Assembly (NCBI RefSeq): GCF_001877785.1
Contig: NZ_MINN01000074.1
Span: 558,001 to 622,000, forward strand
Origin: Rossellomorea aquimaris
Lineage (GTDB): Bacteria; Bacillota; Bacilli; Bacillales; Bacillaceae_B
Length of the DNA stretch: 64,000 bases
Direction: 5' to 3'
Shown: positions 15,368 through 23,971 of the stretch, in pieces
Layout: every line of letters begins with the position of its first letter
Position numbering within the stretch: the stretch's first letter is position 1
Program-made: the position numbers and the translations under genes
Notes under the pieces: model-generated
Databases searched by the model: none
Seen by the model: only the letters and a program-made list of their open reading frames with translations
Told to the model about the DNA's origin: nothing

Positions 15368-17390
15368 TTAATCTTCCAATAGACTGAGTTCGCTTTGATC
15401 TTCAGTGTCTGCAGCTCCAGTATCCAAACCGTAATGGTCACGGATTTTCAACATAATTTCATTGCGGATTTCCGGGTTCTCTTTCAAGAAGATTTTTGCG
15501 TTTTCACGGCCCTGTCCAAGGCGTTCTTCGTTATAAGAGTACCAGGCACCACTCTTCTGCACGATATCCAGCTCTGATCCAAGGTCAACGATTTCCCCTT
15601 CTTTAGAGATACCTTGTCCGTACATGATATCCACTTCCGCAACACGGAAAGGAGGAGCGACTTTATTTTTCACGACTTTGATTTTAGTTTTGTTACCGAC
15701 CATTTCATTGCCTTGCTTCAGGGTTTCTGCACGGCGTACTTCCAATCTTACGGAAGAATAGAACTTCAACGCGCGTCCACCAGGAGTTGTTTCTGGCTAA
15801 TCATCTATAGATTTACCATTTCTATAGTCCGGACTATCTCTTCATCTCACATTTGTGAGAGCCTTGCACTTCCAGCAGCAGCCTATCTTCTGCCGTACCC
15901 TACTAGGTTAACAGTATCCATACTGTTCTTTTCGGTAGTCTCTACACCTTTCTCGTGGGCCTCACAAGACTTGGCACGGTATTACCCATTGATGGAGGGC
16001 TTCACCGTTAGCAGCAAAAATACATTTGCCACACCCTTAGGCAAAAAGGTTCACAAGGTTTTTTAACATGCTATCACTAGCAAGGGAAACCCATAGTAAA
16101 CTCCCTAATCTTTACTCTAACAGAATCTAATGTGTTTAGTTCTTCTTCTTTAATAACTAAGTATTTGAATCCTTTATCAAGCAGGTATATTTTTTTCCTT
16201 CTATCTCTATCTTTGACTTTGTCTTTAGAATGGGACCATTCCCCATTAACATCGATACAAAATCCCCTTCCGAGATAAAAGTCTATAGACCATTTTTCAA
16301 TTCTTTTTTGCTTAATAAAGGCCAAATCTAACTCTACTAAAATTTTTTCAACATGTTTTTCAATAAGAGTATCATAATTTTTCTTTCGAACCTTTACATT
16401 GAGTTCTTTTCTTCTTTTTGCAACACAAGTGTCAGTTACACCATATTTATGAGCAATTTCTACATGAGATAGATATGGATTTTTTAATTCAGATAGAACT
16501 TCTTCGTTTCTGGGTAAATAAATTTTCTTATGGCGTTGTCGCTTTATACCAAGTAAATTTATTATCTCCCCTACCCTTCTGTAATCAATCCCAATTGCAT
16601 CTGCTATCTCGGTTAATTTCAAACTGTAGTTACTCTTAATATAATCCACTTGCCATTGCTCAATGTTTTTATAGGTTCTATTTCCAACTCTTACTGCCAT
16701 AACAACACCTACTAATTTATTATTAGTGTAAGTTATTAAAGAACAAGCTTTTAGTTAGAATGATTAAGCAACTATTCGTTGATTTCCAAACATGACTCCG
16801 ACCTTTTCACGGATCTGGTTGATGAAGATCGCAATGGTCTTCGATTTGTTGATTGCACCTGACAGCTTACGAAGTGCTTGGGACATTAGTCGGGCTTGTA
16901 GACCGACGTGCGAATCTCCCATTTCCCCTTCGATTTCAGCTTTCGGTACAAGTGCTGCCACAGAGTCGATCACGATGGCATCGACTGCACCGCTTCGCAC
17001 CAATGCTTCTGCGATTTCCAATGCCTGCTCGCCAGTATCAGGCTGGGAGAGCAGCAGTTCGTCTATATTTACCCCAAGCTTCTGTGCGTATACAGGATCT
17101 AGTGCGTGCTCGGCATCAATGAATGCTGCCTGCCCGCCCTGTGCCTGTACTTCTGCAATTGCATGGAGTGCCACGGTTGTTTTACCTGAGGATTCCGGTC
17201 CATACACCTCAATAATTCTTCCGCGTGGATACCCGCCGACTCCAAGAGCCGCGTCAAGGGCAAGTGATCCGCTTGGAACGGTTACGATATTTCTGTCAGT
17301 TTTTTCCCCAAGCTTCATGACAGAGCCTTTTCCAAACTGTTTCTCTATTTGTTTCAAAGCCATATCTAAGGCTGCTTTACGATCGCTCAC
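15368..17390 (-). CDS. recA: RecA recombinase, split by a group I intron (join 17390..16782 and 15796..15368)
   Basis: Exon 1 (17390..16782, 203 codons, GTG start after AAAGGAGG) carries the Walker [10 protein letters not shown], Walker [11 protein letters not shown] and loop L1/L2 start, ending [15 protein letters not shown]. Exon 2 (15796..15368) resumes exactly at [19 protein letters not shown]. The joined protein is 345 residues, normal for Bacillus RecA, with the acidic C-terminus. RecA forms filaments on single-stranded DNA, drives strand exchange and triggers LexA self-cleavage. Without splicing, exon 1 reads five codons into the intron and stops, giving a 208-residue fragment without most of loop L2 and the C-terminal domain. 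A LexA box precedes the promoter. Confidence 0.95.
15797..16781 (-). ncRNA. Group I self-splicing intron in recA (td-like, subgroup IA features)
   Basis: 985 nt between GGAAAT (exon 1, terminal U) and CCAGAA (exon 2); the intron ends in G as group I introns do. A possible P1 pairs the exon end with GTTGCTTAA just inside the intron, placing a U-G pair at the splice site. After the internal ORF come P2 (TTTGCC/GGCAAA, 16045..16025), P4 (CGGT/ACCG) and P5 (GCCC/GGGT) near 16007..15977, the hallmark GTGTAGAGACTA with P7 5' strand at 15940..15936, an extra hairpin (AACAGTA/TACTGTT, 15927..15910), P8 (CTCACA/TGTGAG, 15859..15846), P7 3' strand in GATAGTCC (15836..15832), and P9 (CTATAG/CTATAG, 15827..15805). 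Recognised by eye from the td/B. anthracis recA type core. Confidence 0.93.
16077..16700 (-). CDS. Intron-encoded homing endonuclease, tandem HTH plus Vsr-like (EDxHD-type) nuclease
   Basis: 207 residues inside the recA intron, between P1 and P2, with its own ATG at 16700 after a modest TAGGTG site. Residues about 28-50 and 77-101 are two helix-turn-helix units ([40 protein letters not shown]). Residues about 112-195 form a Vsr/very-short-patch-repair-like nuclease: SIDF (Asp140), [10 protein letters not shown] (Asp150, His157), [16 protein letters not shown] and LVIKEEEL. This resembles I-Bth0305I, the EDxHD enzyme encoded in a phage recA intron. It should cut intronless recA alleles and so spread the intron. 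The frame is intact. Confidence 0.88.
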   Translation of the reverse strand: MAVRVGNRTYKNIEQWQVDYIKSNYSLKLTEIADAIGIDYRRVGEIINLLGIKRQRHKKIYLPRNEEVLSELKNPYLSHVEIAHKYGVTDTCVAKRRKELNVKVRKKNYDTLIEKHVEKILVELDLAFIKQKRIEKWSIDFYLGRGFCIDVNGEWSHSKDKVKDRDRRKKIYLLDKGFKYLVIKEEELNTLDSVRVKIREFTMGFPC

Positions 17391-17459
17391 TATATTTCCT
17401 CCTTTAAAAATAGATTATAAAGACAACTTATAAGCTTGTCTCAAATCCAACCTATCTAT

Positions 17460-17488
17460 ACTATAAACCATGTAATAGTAGAAAACAA
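17460..17488 (-). promoter_or_regulatory. recA: Sigma-A promoter of recA
   Basis: On the minus strand TTGTTT (17488..17483), 17 bases, TATAGT (17465..17460), about 70 bases before the GTG start. Confidence 0.7.
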
Positions 17489-17497
17489 GAAAAAAGT

Positions 17498-17511
17498 CGA
17501 ACATCCATTCG
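17498..17511 (-). promoter_or_regulatory. LexA (DinR) SOS box upstream of recA
   Basis: CGAATGGATGTTCG on the minus strand matches the Bacillus SOS box pattern CGAACnnnnGTTCG at nine of ten fixed positions, and lies just upstream of the -35 element. It predicts LexA repression and DNA-damage induction of recA, and therefore of the intron and its endonuclease transcript. Confidence 0.8.
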
Positions 17512-17540
17512 GTTTTTTTCACCGCCTGACAATCACAATT

Positions 17541-17578
17541 AAAAAACTGTCCGACGGTTAATCCGCGAACAGTTTTTA
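17541..17578 (-). terminator. Intrinsic terminator of cinA
   Basis: On the minus strand AAAAACTGTTCG..CGGACAGTTTTTTAATT directly after the cinA stop; recA therefore has its own promoter. Confidence 0.8.
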
Positions 17579-17584
17579 ATTGGT

Positions 17585-18820
17585 TCATGTCAATTCTTTC
17601 AACAAATAATGCCACCCGTACTTCGCCGTACGCTTCCGATTGCCGTTCCTGCCTCCAGCAAGATTTAGAAGGAACGCTTTGGCCGGCCTGTCTTTGATTG
17701 CAAGACCGACCCACACAGTGCCAGCCTTTTTACCATCAAGATCGTCCGGTCCTGCCACTCCCGTAAAACTGATTCCGATATCCGCTGCAAAAAGAGTACG
17801 CACATTTTCAGCCAACTCAAGCGCACATTGCTCACTTACCGCAGAATGCTGTTCAAGCGTGCTTTCACTGATAGACAGAACTTTCTTTTTGATTTCATCC
17901 TGGTAACAGACCACCCCTCCCTTTAAAACAGCCGAAGCTCCAGGCAGCGAGGTGATTTCAGATTGAAAGAGTCCGCCTGTCAGGCTTTCCGCACATGATA
18001 GAGTCATGCCTTTTTCTTTTAATAACCTCATTCCCACATCGACAAGGGAATCTTGATCATATCCGTAGAAATAGTCACCGACCACATTTAATATCTTCTC
18101 TTCCACTCCATCAAGGAGTTCAACTGCCACACTTTTCAACTCGTGTTTGGCTGTGAGCCTAAGAGTGACTTCTCCATCTCCCGCAAGCGGCGCAATTGTC
18201 GGATTTGTCTGTGTTTCAATCAGTTCTTCCAATTCTGTCTCCAGCTGAGCTTCACCGATCCCAAAGAAGCGGAGGACCCGTGAATGAATGATTTCTTTCC
18301 TTTTTAACGTACTTAATATGGCAGGTATACCGTACTTGCTGAACATGGGACGCATTTCTGATGGAGGTCCCGGGAGCAGCATGTATGATAGATCATCTTT
18401 TTTCAGGAACATACCCGGTGCCATTCCGTTCTCGTTTTTCAGTGCAGCAGAGCCTTCAAGGATGAGAGCCTGCTTTTCATTATTAGGTGTCATTTGACGC
18501 TTGGTTTTCTGAAAGTATGCTTTAATCGATTCCAAGGCTTCTTCATCCATGGAAAGTCCTGTTCCAAGTGCTTTGGCAATTGTTTCTTTCGTCAAATCAT
18601 CTTTCGTAGGGCCAAGCCCGCCTGTGAAGATAAGCAGATCTGCCCTTTCCTGTGCAACTTTAACAGCCTGCGACAAACGGACCGGATTATCTCCGACGCT
18701 TGTATGATAATAAACGTTCACACCTGCTTCGGCAAGCTGTTCTGATATGTATTGAGCATTTGTATTGGCAATCTGTCCTAATAATAATTCTGAACCCACT
18801 GCTATAATTTCAGCATTCAT
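17585..18820 (-). CDS. cinA: Competence/damage-inducible protein CinA
   Basis: 411 residues in two domains: an N-terminal MoaB/MoeA-like domain ([41 protein letters not shown]) and a C-terminal nicotinamide-nucleotide amidase (PncC-like) domain ([27 protein letters not shown]). CinA proteins recycle pyridine-nucleotide by-products and are linked to competence and damage responses; cinA-recA order is conserved in Bacillus. ATG at 18820 follows AAGGGGG. Confidence 0.95.
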   Translation of the reverse strand: MNAEIIAVGSELLLGQIANTNAQYISEQLAEAGVNVYYHTSVGDNPVRLSQAVKVAQERADLLIFTGGLGPTKDDLTKETIAKALGTGLSMDEEALESIKAYFQKTKRQMTPNNEKQALILEGSAALKNENGMAPGMFLKKDDLSYMLLPGPPSEMRPMFSKYGIPAILSTLKRKEIIHSRVLRFFGIGEAQLETELEELIETQTNPTIAPLAGDGEVTLRLTAKHELKSVAVELLDGVEEKILNVVGDYFYGYDQDSLVDVGMRLLKEKGMTLSCAESLTGGLFQSEITSLPGASAVLKGGVVCYQDEIKKKVLSISESTLEQHSAVSEQCALELAENVRTLFAADIGISFTGVAGPDDLDGKKAGTVWVGLAIKDRPAKAFLLNLAGGRNGNRKRTAKYGWHYLLKELT

Positions 18821-18858
18821 TCGGTTTTCCCCCTTAAGTAAAGTCTTGCTTAAAAAGA

Positions 18859-18892
18859 AAAGAGATGATTCATGAATGAATCATCTCTTATA
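18859..18892 (-). terminator. Intrinsic terminator of pgsA
   Basis: AAGAGATGATTCAT pairs with ATGAATCATCTCTT, followed on the minus strand by TTCTTTTT, in the pgsA-cinA gap. Confidence 0.85.
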
Positions 18893-18936
18893 GATTATAT
18901 TGGGAATCGACATTCGTCCAGCTTCCCGCTTAAGAA

Positions 18937-19515
18937 TCATTTAGAATTGATAAATGCTTTCTTATTGTGTTTGAAGTAATCCCAGCCGGACCAGACCGTA
19001 AAGAACATGGCAATCCATAATGCGATGGTCGCAAATGGCAGGTTGATCAATTCAAAGATGGCATTATGAAGCAGTAGTGCGGATATCGCAATAATCTGTG
19101 CCCATGTCTTGATTTTCCCCAACTGTCCTGCGGCCACCACTTCACCTTCACCTGCAAGAACGAGTCGAAGACCGGTCACTGCGAATTCACGGCTGATGAT
19201 GATAATGACGATCCAGGAAGGAGCAAGTCCAAGTTCAACAAGCACAATCAAGGCTGCAGATACAAGCAGCTTGTCCGCCAAAGGATCTAAAAACTTACCG
19301 AGGTTGGTTACCATATTATACTTTCTCGCATAATATCCGTCTATCCAGTCAGTGGTAGATGCTATGATAAAAATCAGTGCACCGACAAAATGTTTCACCG
19401 GCATTTCAGCACCGAGGAAAACCATGTCTCCCCAGTTAAGAGGGGCTAGCATGATGATTAAAAATAATGGGATCAAAAAGATCCTTGAAATTGTAATTTT
19501 ATTAGGTAAATTCAC
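18937..19515 (-). CDS. pgsA: Phosphatidylglycerophosphate synthase (CDP-diacylglycerol--glycerol-3-phosphate transferase)
   Basis: 192 residues with four or more membrane helices. The CDP-alcohol phosphotransferase signature is complete: DWIDGYYARKYNMVTNLGKF followed by LDPLADK, holding the metal-binding aspartates. It makes phosphatidylglycerophosphate for phosphatidylglycerol and cardiolipin in the membrane. The start is GTG at 19515, seven bases after GGAGG; an ORF start further upstream would run through that site. It follows rodZ closely, as in B. subtilis. Confidence 0.95.
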   Translation of the reverse strand: MNLPNKITISRIFLIPLFLIIMLAPLNWGDMVFLGAEMPVKHFVGALIFIIASTTDWIDGYYARKYNMVTNLGKFLDPLADKLLVSAALIVLVELGLAPSWIVIIIISREFAVTGLRLVLAGEGEVVAAGQLGKIKTWAQIIAISALLLHNAIFELINLPFATIALWIAMFFTVWSGWDYFKHNKKAFINSK

Positions 19516-19590
19516 CTTTCTACCTCCAATACTTAGAAACAAAGATAATGACTATGGGTGGAACGGAATTTCACTGCTCCTCCATAATTA

Positions 19591-20490
19591 TTACTGGGAT
19601 TCCGCAGGTTTATACTGGATCACTATATCTTGTCGAACCGTTTCGGTTGGTATCTTATACTCCAGCGCCTTCCCATTTACATTGATATCAGTGTTGGCTG
19701 CATTACCTAGAACAAGGTATGCCTGTTGATCGGCTGTAAAATCAAATTCCTTTTTATCCTCTTTATACAGCATCCCTTGGAACAACACTTCATCTTTTGA
19801 GTTATACACGGCGACCCATGCGTCACCTTTGGCTGCCAGCTCAAGTTTGAACTGATCAGTATCCTTCAATTCATAGGTCGTTACAGTCCCCTCGGTTTTA
19901 ACAGCCTCCAGGGATTGTTCCTTTTTCTCTTCGACATTTTTATCTTTCTCTTCTCCGGCCTTATTATCATTATTATCTCCGGATTCCTTTTGTTCAGTCT
20001 CTTTATCATCTGTAGGTTCTTCATCCGGCAGATCTTGCTGATCCACGGCTACAGGCTCTTTATTGGAGGTATCAGCATTGCTTGCATTGTCAGCAACCTT
20101 GGTTTGCACAAATACCCACACGGCAATCAATACCGCGATGACAAATACAGCAATCAGGATCTTTGGCAGGACATCCAAGGCTTTTGATGAACCTGCCGAT
20201 ACACCTTTCCTTGTCTGCACGCGGGAAAGAGAGACAGGGATTTCATCCTCGTACGCAGCGGGAATATCATCTTTATATTCTTCAAAGATGACTTCCGGCT
20301 GAAGGCCTACAGCTTCACAGTACTGCTTAATAAAAGCCCGGACATAGAATTTACCCGGCATCATGTCGTAAGATCCCTCTTCAATTCCGATTAGATAACG
20401 CTTTTGTATCTTCGTTACTCTTTGTAAGTCGTCAAGACTGAAATCTTTGGCTTCACGAGCTTCTTTAAGACGTTTTCCTAATTCCGTCAC
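19591..20490 (-). CDS. rodZ: Cell-shape protein RodZ (YmfM)
   Basis: 299 residues, GTG start after GGAAGGTG. An N-terminal helix-turn-helix of the RodZ type (GKRLKEAREAKDFSLDDLQRVTKIQKRYLIGIEEG), a membrane helix near 110-130 (VLPKILIAVFVIAVLIAVWVF), a Lys/Glu/Asp-rich linker, and a C-terminal DUF4115-like beta domain (LAAKGDAWVAVYNSKDEVLF). RodZ links MreB to the elongation machinery. The acidic linker is long but otherwise usual. Confidence 0.93.
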   Translation of the reverse strand: MTELGKRLKEAREAKDFSLDDLQRVTKIQKRYLIGIEEGSYDMMPGKFYVRAFIKQYCEAVGLQPEVIFEEYKDDIPAAYEDEIPVSLSRVQTRKGVSAGSSKALDVLPKILIAVFVIAVLIAVWVFVQTKVADNASNADTSNKEPVAVDQQDLPDEEPTDDKETEQKESGDNNDNKAGEEKDKNVEEKKEQSLEAVKTEGTVTTYELKDTDQFKLELAAKGDAWVAVYNSKDEVLFQGMLYKEDKKEFDFTADQQAYLVLGNAANTDINVNGKALEYKIPTETVRQDIVIQYKPAESQ

Positions 20491-20509
20491 TAGTTAACAC
20501 CTTCCAATT

Positions 20510-21301
20510 TTAAAAATCAAAACCTCCAAAATCCGAATTTTGGAAAAGGTTATTTTGTTCAGCTAACTCATATGTAATCTCTTCTTCGGGGTTGTTTCTA
20601 AGTTCAATGATATAATCAAAATCATCCAGTGAGTATTCTGAATTTTGAACGAATACATCAGGGTGCTCGATGACTTTAACAGCGGGAAGACGCATGATTT
20701 CCCTTACCAGCTGCCAGTGCTTTTCGCTTGCACGCCTTGTTGAAACGATTCCATCTATAATGAATAGATTGTCAGAAGAATATTCATCTTCGATCAGCTT
20801 GCTTCTGATTGTCTGCTTCAGTAAAGTGGACGAAACAAACAGCCATTTTTTATTGGCACATACACTCGAAGCCACAACGGACTCAGTTTTACCGACTCGC
20901 GGCATGCCCCTTATCCCTACAAGCTTATGTCCTTCCTGTTTGAAAAGTTCTGCCATGAAATCAACAAGCAGACCCAGTTCATCACGAACAAACCTGAACG
21001 TCTTTTTATCATCTGCATCACGCTGTATATAGCGTCCATGCCTGACAGCAAGTCTGTCCCTAAGTTTAGGTTCCCTTAATTTCGTCACATTAATCGTATC
21101 CATTGTCTGCAAAATCGATTCCAGGCGGGTTATCTGCTCTTCATTGTTGGCAAGAAGAAGCATTCCCCTTCTGCCTTCGTCTACACCATTGATCGTTACA
21201 ATATTTATGGAAAGCATCCCTAACAATGAGGAGATATCACCTAAGAGGCCGGGACGATTTTTTTGTATTTCATACTCTAAATACCACTCTTTTCGTTCCA
21301 T
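20510..21301 (-). CDS. ymfK: YmfK family protein (DUF3388)
   Basis: 263 residues. The first 80 form an ACT-like ligand domain (WYLEYEIQKNRPGLLGDISSLLGMLSINIVTING), and residues about 130-200 contain VGIRGMPRVGKTESVVASSVC, a P-loop (GxxxxGKT) and a possible Walker B (NLFIIDGIV). Function not established. ATG at 21301 follows AGGAGGGA; a start 45 bases upstream would ignore this site. Part of the conserved ymfI-ymfJ-ymfK-rodZ-pgsA group. Confidence 0.88.
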   Translation of the reverse strand: MERKEWYLEYEIQKNRPGLLGDISSLLGMLSINIVTINGVDEGRRGMLLLANNEEQITRLESILQTMDTINVTKLREPKLRDRLAVRHGRYIQRDADDKKTFRFVRDELGLLVDFMAELFKQEGHKLVGIRGMPRVGKTESVVASSVCANKKWLFVSSTLLKQTIRSKLIEDEYSSDNLFIIDGIVSTRRASEKHWQLVREIMRLPAVKVIEHPDVFVQNSEYSLDDFDYIIELRNNPEEEITYELAEQNNLFQNSDFGGFDF

Positions 21302-21540
21302 TGGTTCCCTCCTGAAATTATATGAGACAACATAATTCGACAACATTGGAGATATTTCGATGCTATCACTTGAAACATCTAGCTTTTATAATAAAGGATT
21401 TTCACCTAATAGAAAAGGAAAACCTATAGAATTCATACAATTTCTGCATAATACAGAGATAAACAGTTCTTTTGGATGACTCTGCCTGAAAAACCCGATT
21501 CCATTCGGGCATTACTGCGAAACGAAATGGCTGCATAAGA

Positions 21541-21568
21541 AAAGGAGAGGAAAATTCCCTCTCCTTAA
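21541..21568 (-). terminator. Intrinsic terminator of ymfJ
   Basis: On the minus strand AAGGAGAGGG, AATTTT, CCTCTCCTTTTCTT; it begins at the ymfJ stop. The rest of the 21302..21564 gap shows no gene. Confidence 0.75.
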
Positions 21569-21819
21569 CGAGTACCGTTGTTGTTCACGAGCTTGACCAT
21601 CATGTTAGCAATCGCATGCTGTTCTTCAGGAGAAGCGACTGACCATAAATCAGCCAATACTTTTTCCTGATCATTTTTAGGCTCAACCTGTTTAGCCAGG
21701 TAATCCCCGATTTGATAAGCCAAATCATTTACCGTTTCATTTTCCATTCCGGTATGCTGAGCTTGATTTAGGCGGTCACCTAAAAAGTTTTTCCAATCTG
21801 ACCAGTTATCTAATACAGA
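21565..21819 (-). CDS. ymfJ: YmfJ family protein (DUF3243)
   Basis: 84 residues, MSVLDNWSDWKNFLGDRLNQAQ to the end, a small helical protein conserved next to ymfI and ymfK in Bacillus; function not established. ATG at 21819 is chosen because AGGAGG lies about ten bases ahead; the upstream start in the same frame overlaps that site. Confidence 0.9.
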   Translation of the reverse strand, partial: SVLDNWSDWKNFLGDRLNQAQHTGMENETVNDLAYQIGDYLAKQVEPKNDQEKVLADLWSVASPEEQHAIANMMVKLVNNNGTR

Positions 21820-21901
21820 CATCGCAATGAACCTCCTCATATTTGAAATACAATGTTAGTTTGTATCATGAAGAGAAAAATATGCGTGTTCCGAAAAAAT
21901 A

Positions 21902-22618
21902 TTAGGTGTGCCATCCACCATTCACCGAGAGTGTCTGGCCTGTTATGTAAGAAGAATCCTCCGATAGGAGAAAAGCGATGGAAGAAGCGATTTCACTGCC
22001 TGATGCTAGTCTACCCATAGGGATTTCTTCACTGATCTGCTGGATTTCACCGTTTGAAAATGAACTCATCATATTGGTCTCGACTGCGCCTGGAGCAACT
22101 GCATTGACCCTGACTCCATTTAAAGCTGTTTCCTTCGCCAAGGCCTTTACAAAAGAAATCTGAGCCCCTTTAACCGCAGAGTAGACAACTTCGCAGGAAC
22201 CTCCGATCTGTCCCCAGATGGAACTTACAATTACAATAGTGCCTTTATTCTGGATCAGTTTCGGAAGGAGCCCCTGTACTAGCAGCATCGGACTTTTTAT
22301 ATGAATATTGATCATCCGGTCCATCTCGGATTCCTCTTGATCCTGAAAGAGCCCCCAGCCTGCAATACCGCTGGAGTAGACTATCGCATCAAGCCGAAAC
22401 ATGGAGTCAATGAGCTTCTTCACTCCGCCTGGCTGAGACAAATCTGCTTGTACCGGAATCGCTTCAATACCATTGTCTTTTATTTCAATCATCAGATCAT
22501 CTATACTCTTCCGGTCATTATGATAATGAAGGTATAGATTCCAGCCTTTTTCAGCAAGAGTCCGTGCAGTGCTTCTGCCGATACCGCCTGAGGCTCCTGT
22601 GATCAATGCATATTTCAT
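21902..22618 (-). CDS. ymfI: Short-chain dehydrogenase/reductase YmfI
   Basis: 238 residues. TGASGGIGRS binds NAD(P), YSAVKGA is the Tyr-x-x-x-Lys catalytic pair, and VNAVAPGAVETNM follows as in 3-oxoacyl-reductase-like SDR enzymes. Substrate unknown. ATG at 22618 follows GGGGG. It lies after the M16 pair ymfF-ymfH, as in B. subtilis. Confidence 0.92.
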   Translation of the reverse strand: MKYALITGASGGIGRSTARTLAEKGWNLYLHYHNDRKSIDDLMIEIKDNGIEAIPVQADLSQPGGVKKLIDSMFRLDAIVYSSGIAGWGLFQDQEESEMDRMINIHIKSPMLLVQGLLPKLIQNKGTIVIVSSIWGQIGGSCEVVYSAVKGAQISFVKALAKETALNGVRVNAVAPGAVETNMMSSFSNGEIQQISEEIPMGRLASGSEIASSIAFLLSEDSSYITGQTLSVNGGWHT

Positions 22619-22639
22619 ACTATTTCCCCCAAACAAAAT

Positions 22640-22675
22640 GAAGAACCGCCCCAGTTCGAAGGGCAGTTCCCGTTT
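22640..22675 (-). terminator. Likely intrinsic terminator after ymfH
   Basis: On the minus strand GAACTGCCC and GGGCGGTTC form a stem with a nine-base loop; the T tract is weak (TTCATTTTG). Confidence 0.55.
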
Positions 22676-22678
22676 TCT

Positions 22679-23971
22679 TTATGATTTAGGAACAACTTGA
22701 CATACAGTGAATCGCTCTTCACCGATGATTTTATCCGCGACATTCTGAATATCATCATAGGTCAAGGATTCCAATGTCGGAACAACATCAAACAAATCCA
22801 TTTCATTGAATGCGTAACGTGTGAATTGGTTGGCGATGAATTCAGGTGAATTCACCGCGCGCAGGAATGAACCGATTTTTTTCTTTTTCGTCCGTTCAAG
22901 CCCCTCTTCTGAAAAGAGGGAACCCTCTTTCGCTTTAAGCAGGAGTTCTTTCAGCTTCTCTGCAAGCAAGTCAGGCTTCTCGGTGTCTCCTCCGACTGTC
23001 GCAAACCCGAAACCATTTTCCTGTGTATAATCATAATGGAAAGTCTCATCAATAAGCCCCTCATTGTACAGATCAAAATAATGGGTTGAGCTTTTTCCAA
23101 ACACTAAATCCAATAAGACATTCATCGACAATTCCTGTTTCAGCATCTCTTTCCCTTGCTGAGTCGGTTCCGGAGCCTTCAATCCTACCAGGCATTTAGG
23201 GGACTGAACATTCATTTCGAGAACCTGTTTCTTTTCTGCAACTGCATCAGGTTCATCCTCGAATCGACGCTTGATCTCAGGCATTTTCTCATAAGGCTTC
23301 TTTTCCTGATTGGTGCGGACCTGGTTCATGATCTGTTCTGGATCGACAGGACCCACGACAAAGAGAAGCATATTGCTCGGGTGATAAAACGTATTATAGC
23401 ACTGATACAGCATATCCTTGGTAATCGGAGTAATCGACTCGATTGTACCGGCAATATCAATTTTGACGGGATGGTTTTTATACATATTCTGAATGACACC
23501 AAAATACAGCCGCCAATCCGGATTATCATCATACATCGTGATTTCCTGTCCGATGATGCCTTTTTCTTTTTCAACCGTCTTTTCGGTAAAGTACGGATCC
23601 TGCACAAAATCGACCAGGGTTTCAAGGTTTCTTTCTACATTGTCTGTGCTGGAGAATAGGTATGCGGTCCGTGTAAACGATGTGAAAGCGTTGGCAGAAG
23701 CCCCTTGCCGGCTGAACTGTTGGAATACATCCCCATCTTCTTTTTCAAACAGCTTGTGTTCGAGGAAGTGAGCGATACCATCCGGTACTTTCACAAATTC
23801 CTCTTCATTCAACGGAACAAAGTTGTTGTCAATGCTTCCGTATTTAGTCGTGAAAGTGGCATATGTCTTATTGAATCCTTTTTTAGGAAGGATATACACA
23901 TCCAAGCCGTTGGACATCTTCTCATAATAGAGATTTTCTTGTATTTGATCGAAGGAAATTTTCTTCATCAT
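22679..23971 (-). CDS. ymfH: M16 family metallopeptidase YmfH (catalytic partner)
   Basis: 430 residues. The inverted zinc motif HFLEHKLFE near residue 70 with a later Glu gives an active pitrilysin/M16 site. Its ATG overlaps the ymfF stop (TAATG), so the two are translationally coupled; the second ATG (23968) is an equally good start after GGAGGAATA. Pairs of active and inactive M16 proteins usually form heterodimers, which I infer for YmfH and YmfF. Physiological substrate unknown. Confidence 0.93.
   Translation of the reverse strand: MMKKISFDQIQENLYYEKMSNGLDVYILPKKGFNKTYATFTTKYGSIDNNFVPLNEEEFVKVPDGIAHFLEHKLFEKEDGDVFQQFSRQGASANAFTSFTRTAYLFSSTDNVERNLETLVDFVQDPYFTEKTVEKEKGIIGQEITMYDDNPDWRLYFGVIQNMYKNHPVKIDIAGTIESITPITKDMLYQCYNTFYHPSNMLLFVVGPVDPEQIMNQVRTNQEKKPYEKMPEIKRRFEDEPDAVAEKKQVLEMNVQSPKCLVGLKAPEPTQQGKEMLKQELSMNVLLDLVFGKSSTHYFDLYNEGLIDETFHYDYTQENGFGFATVGGDTEKPDLLAEKLKELLLKAKEGSLFSEEGLERTKKKKIGSFLRAVNSPEFIANQFTRYAFNEMDLFDVVPTLESLTYDDIQNVADKIIGEERFTVCQVVPKS

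Noticed and set aside
15797-16781. Intein or frameshifted pseudogene in recA
   Set aside because: The inserted DNA has stops in the recA frame right after exon 1 and shows no intein splice motifs, while it carries a full group I core; both exons are intact and rejoin in frame.
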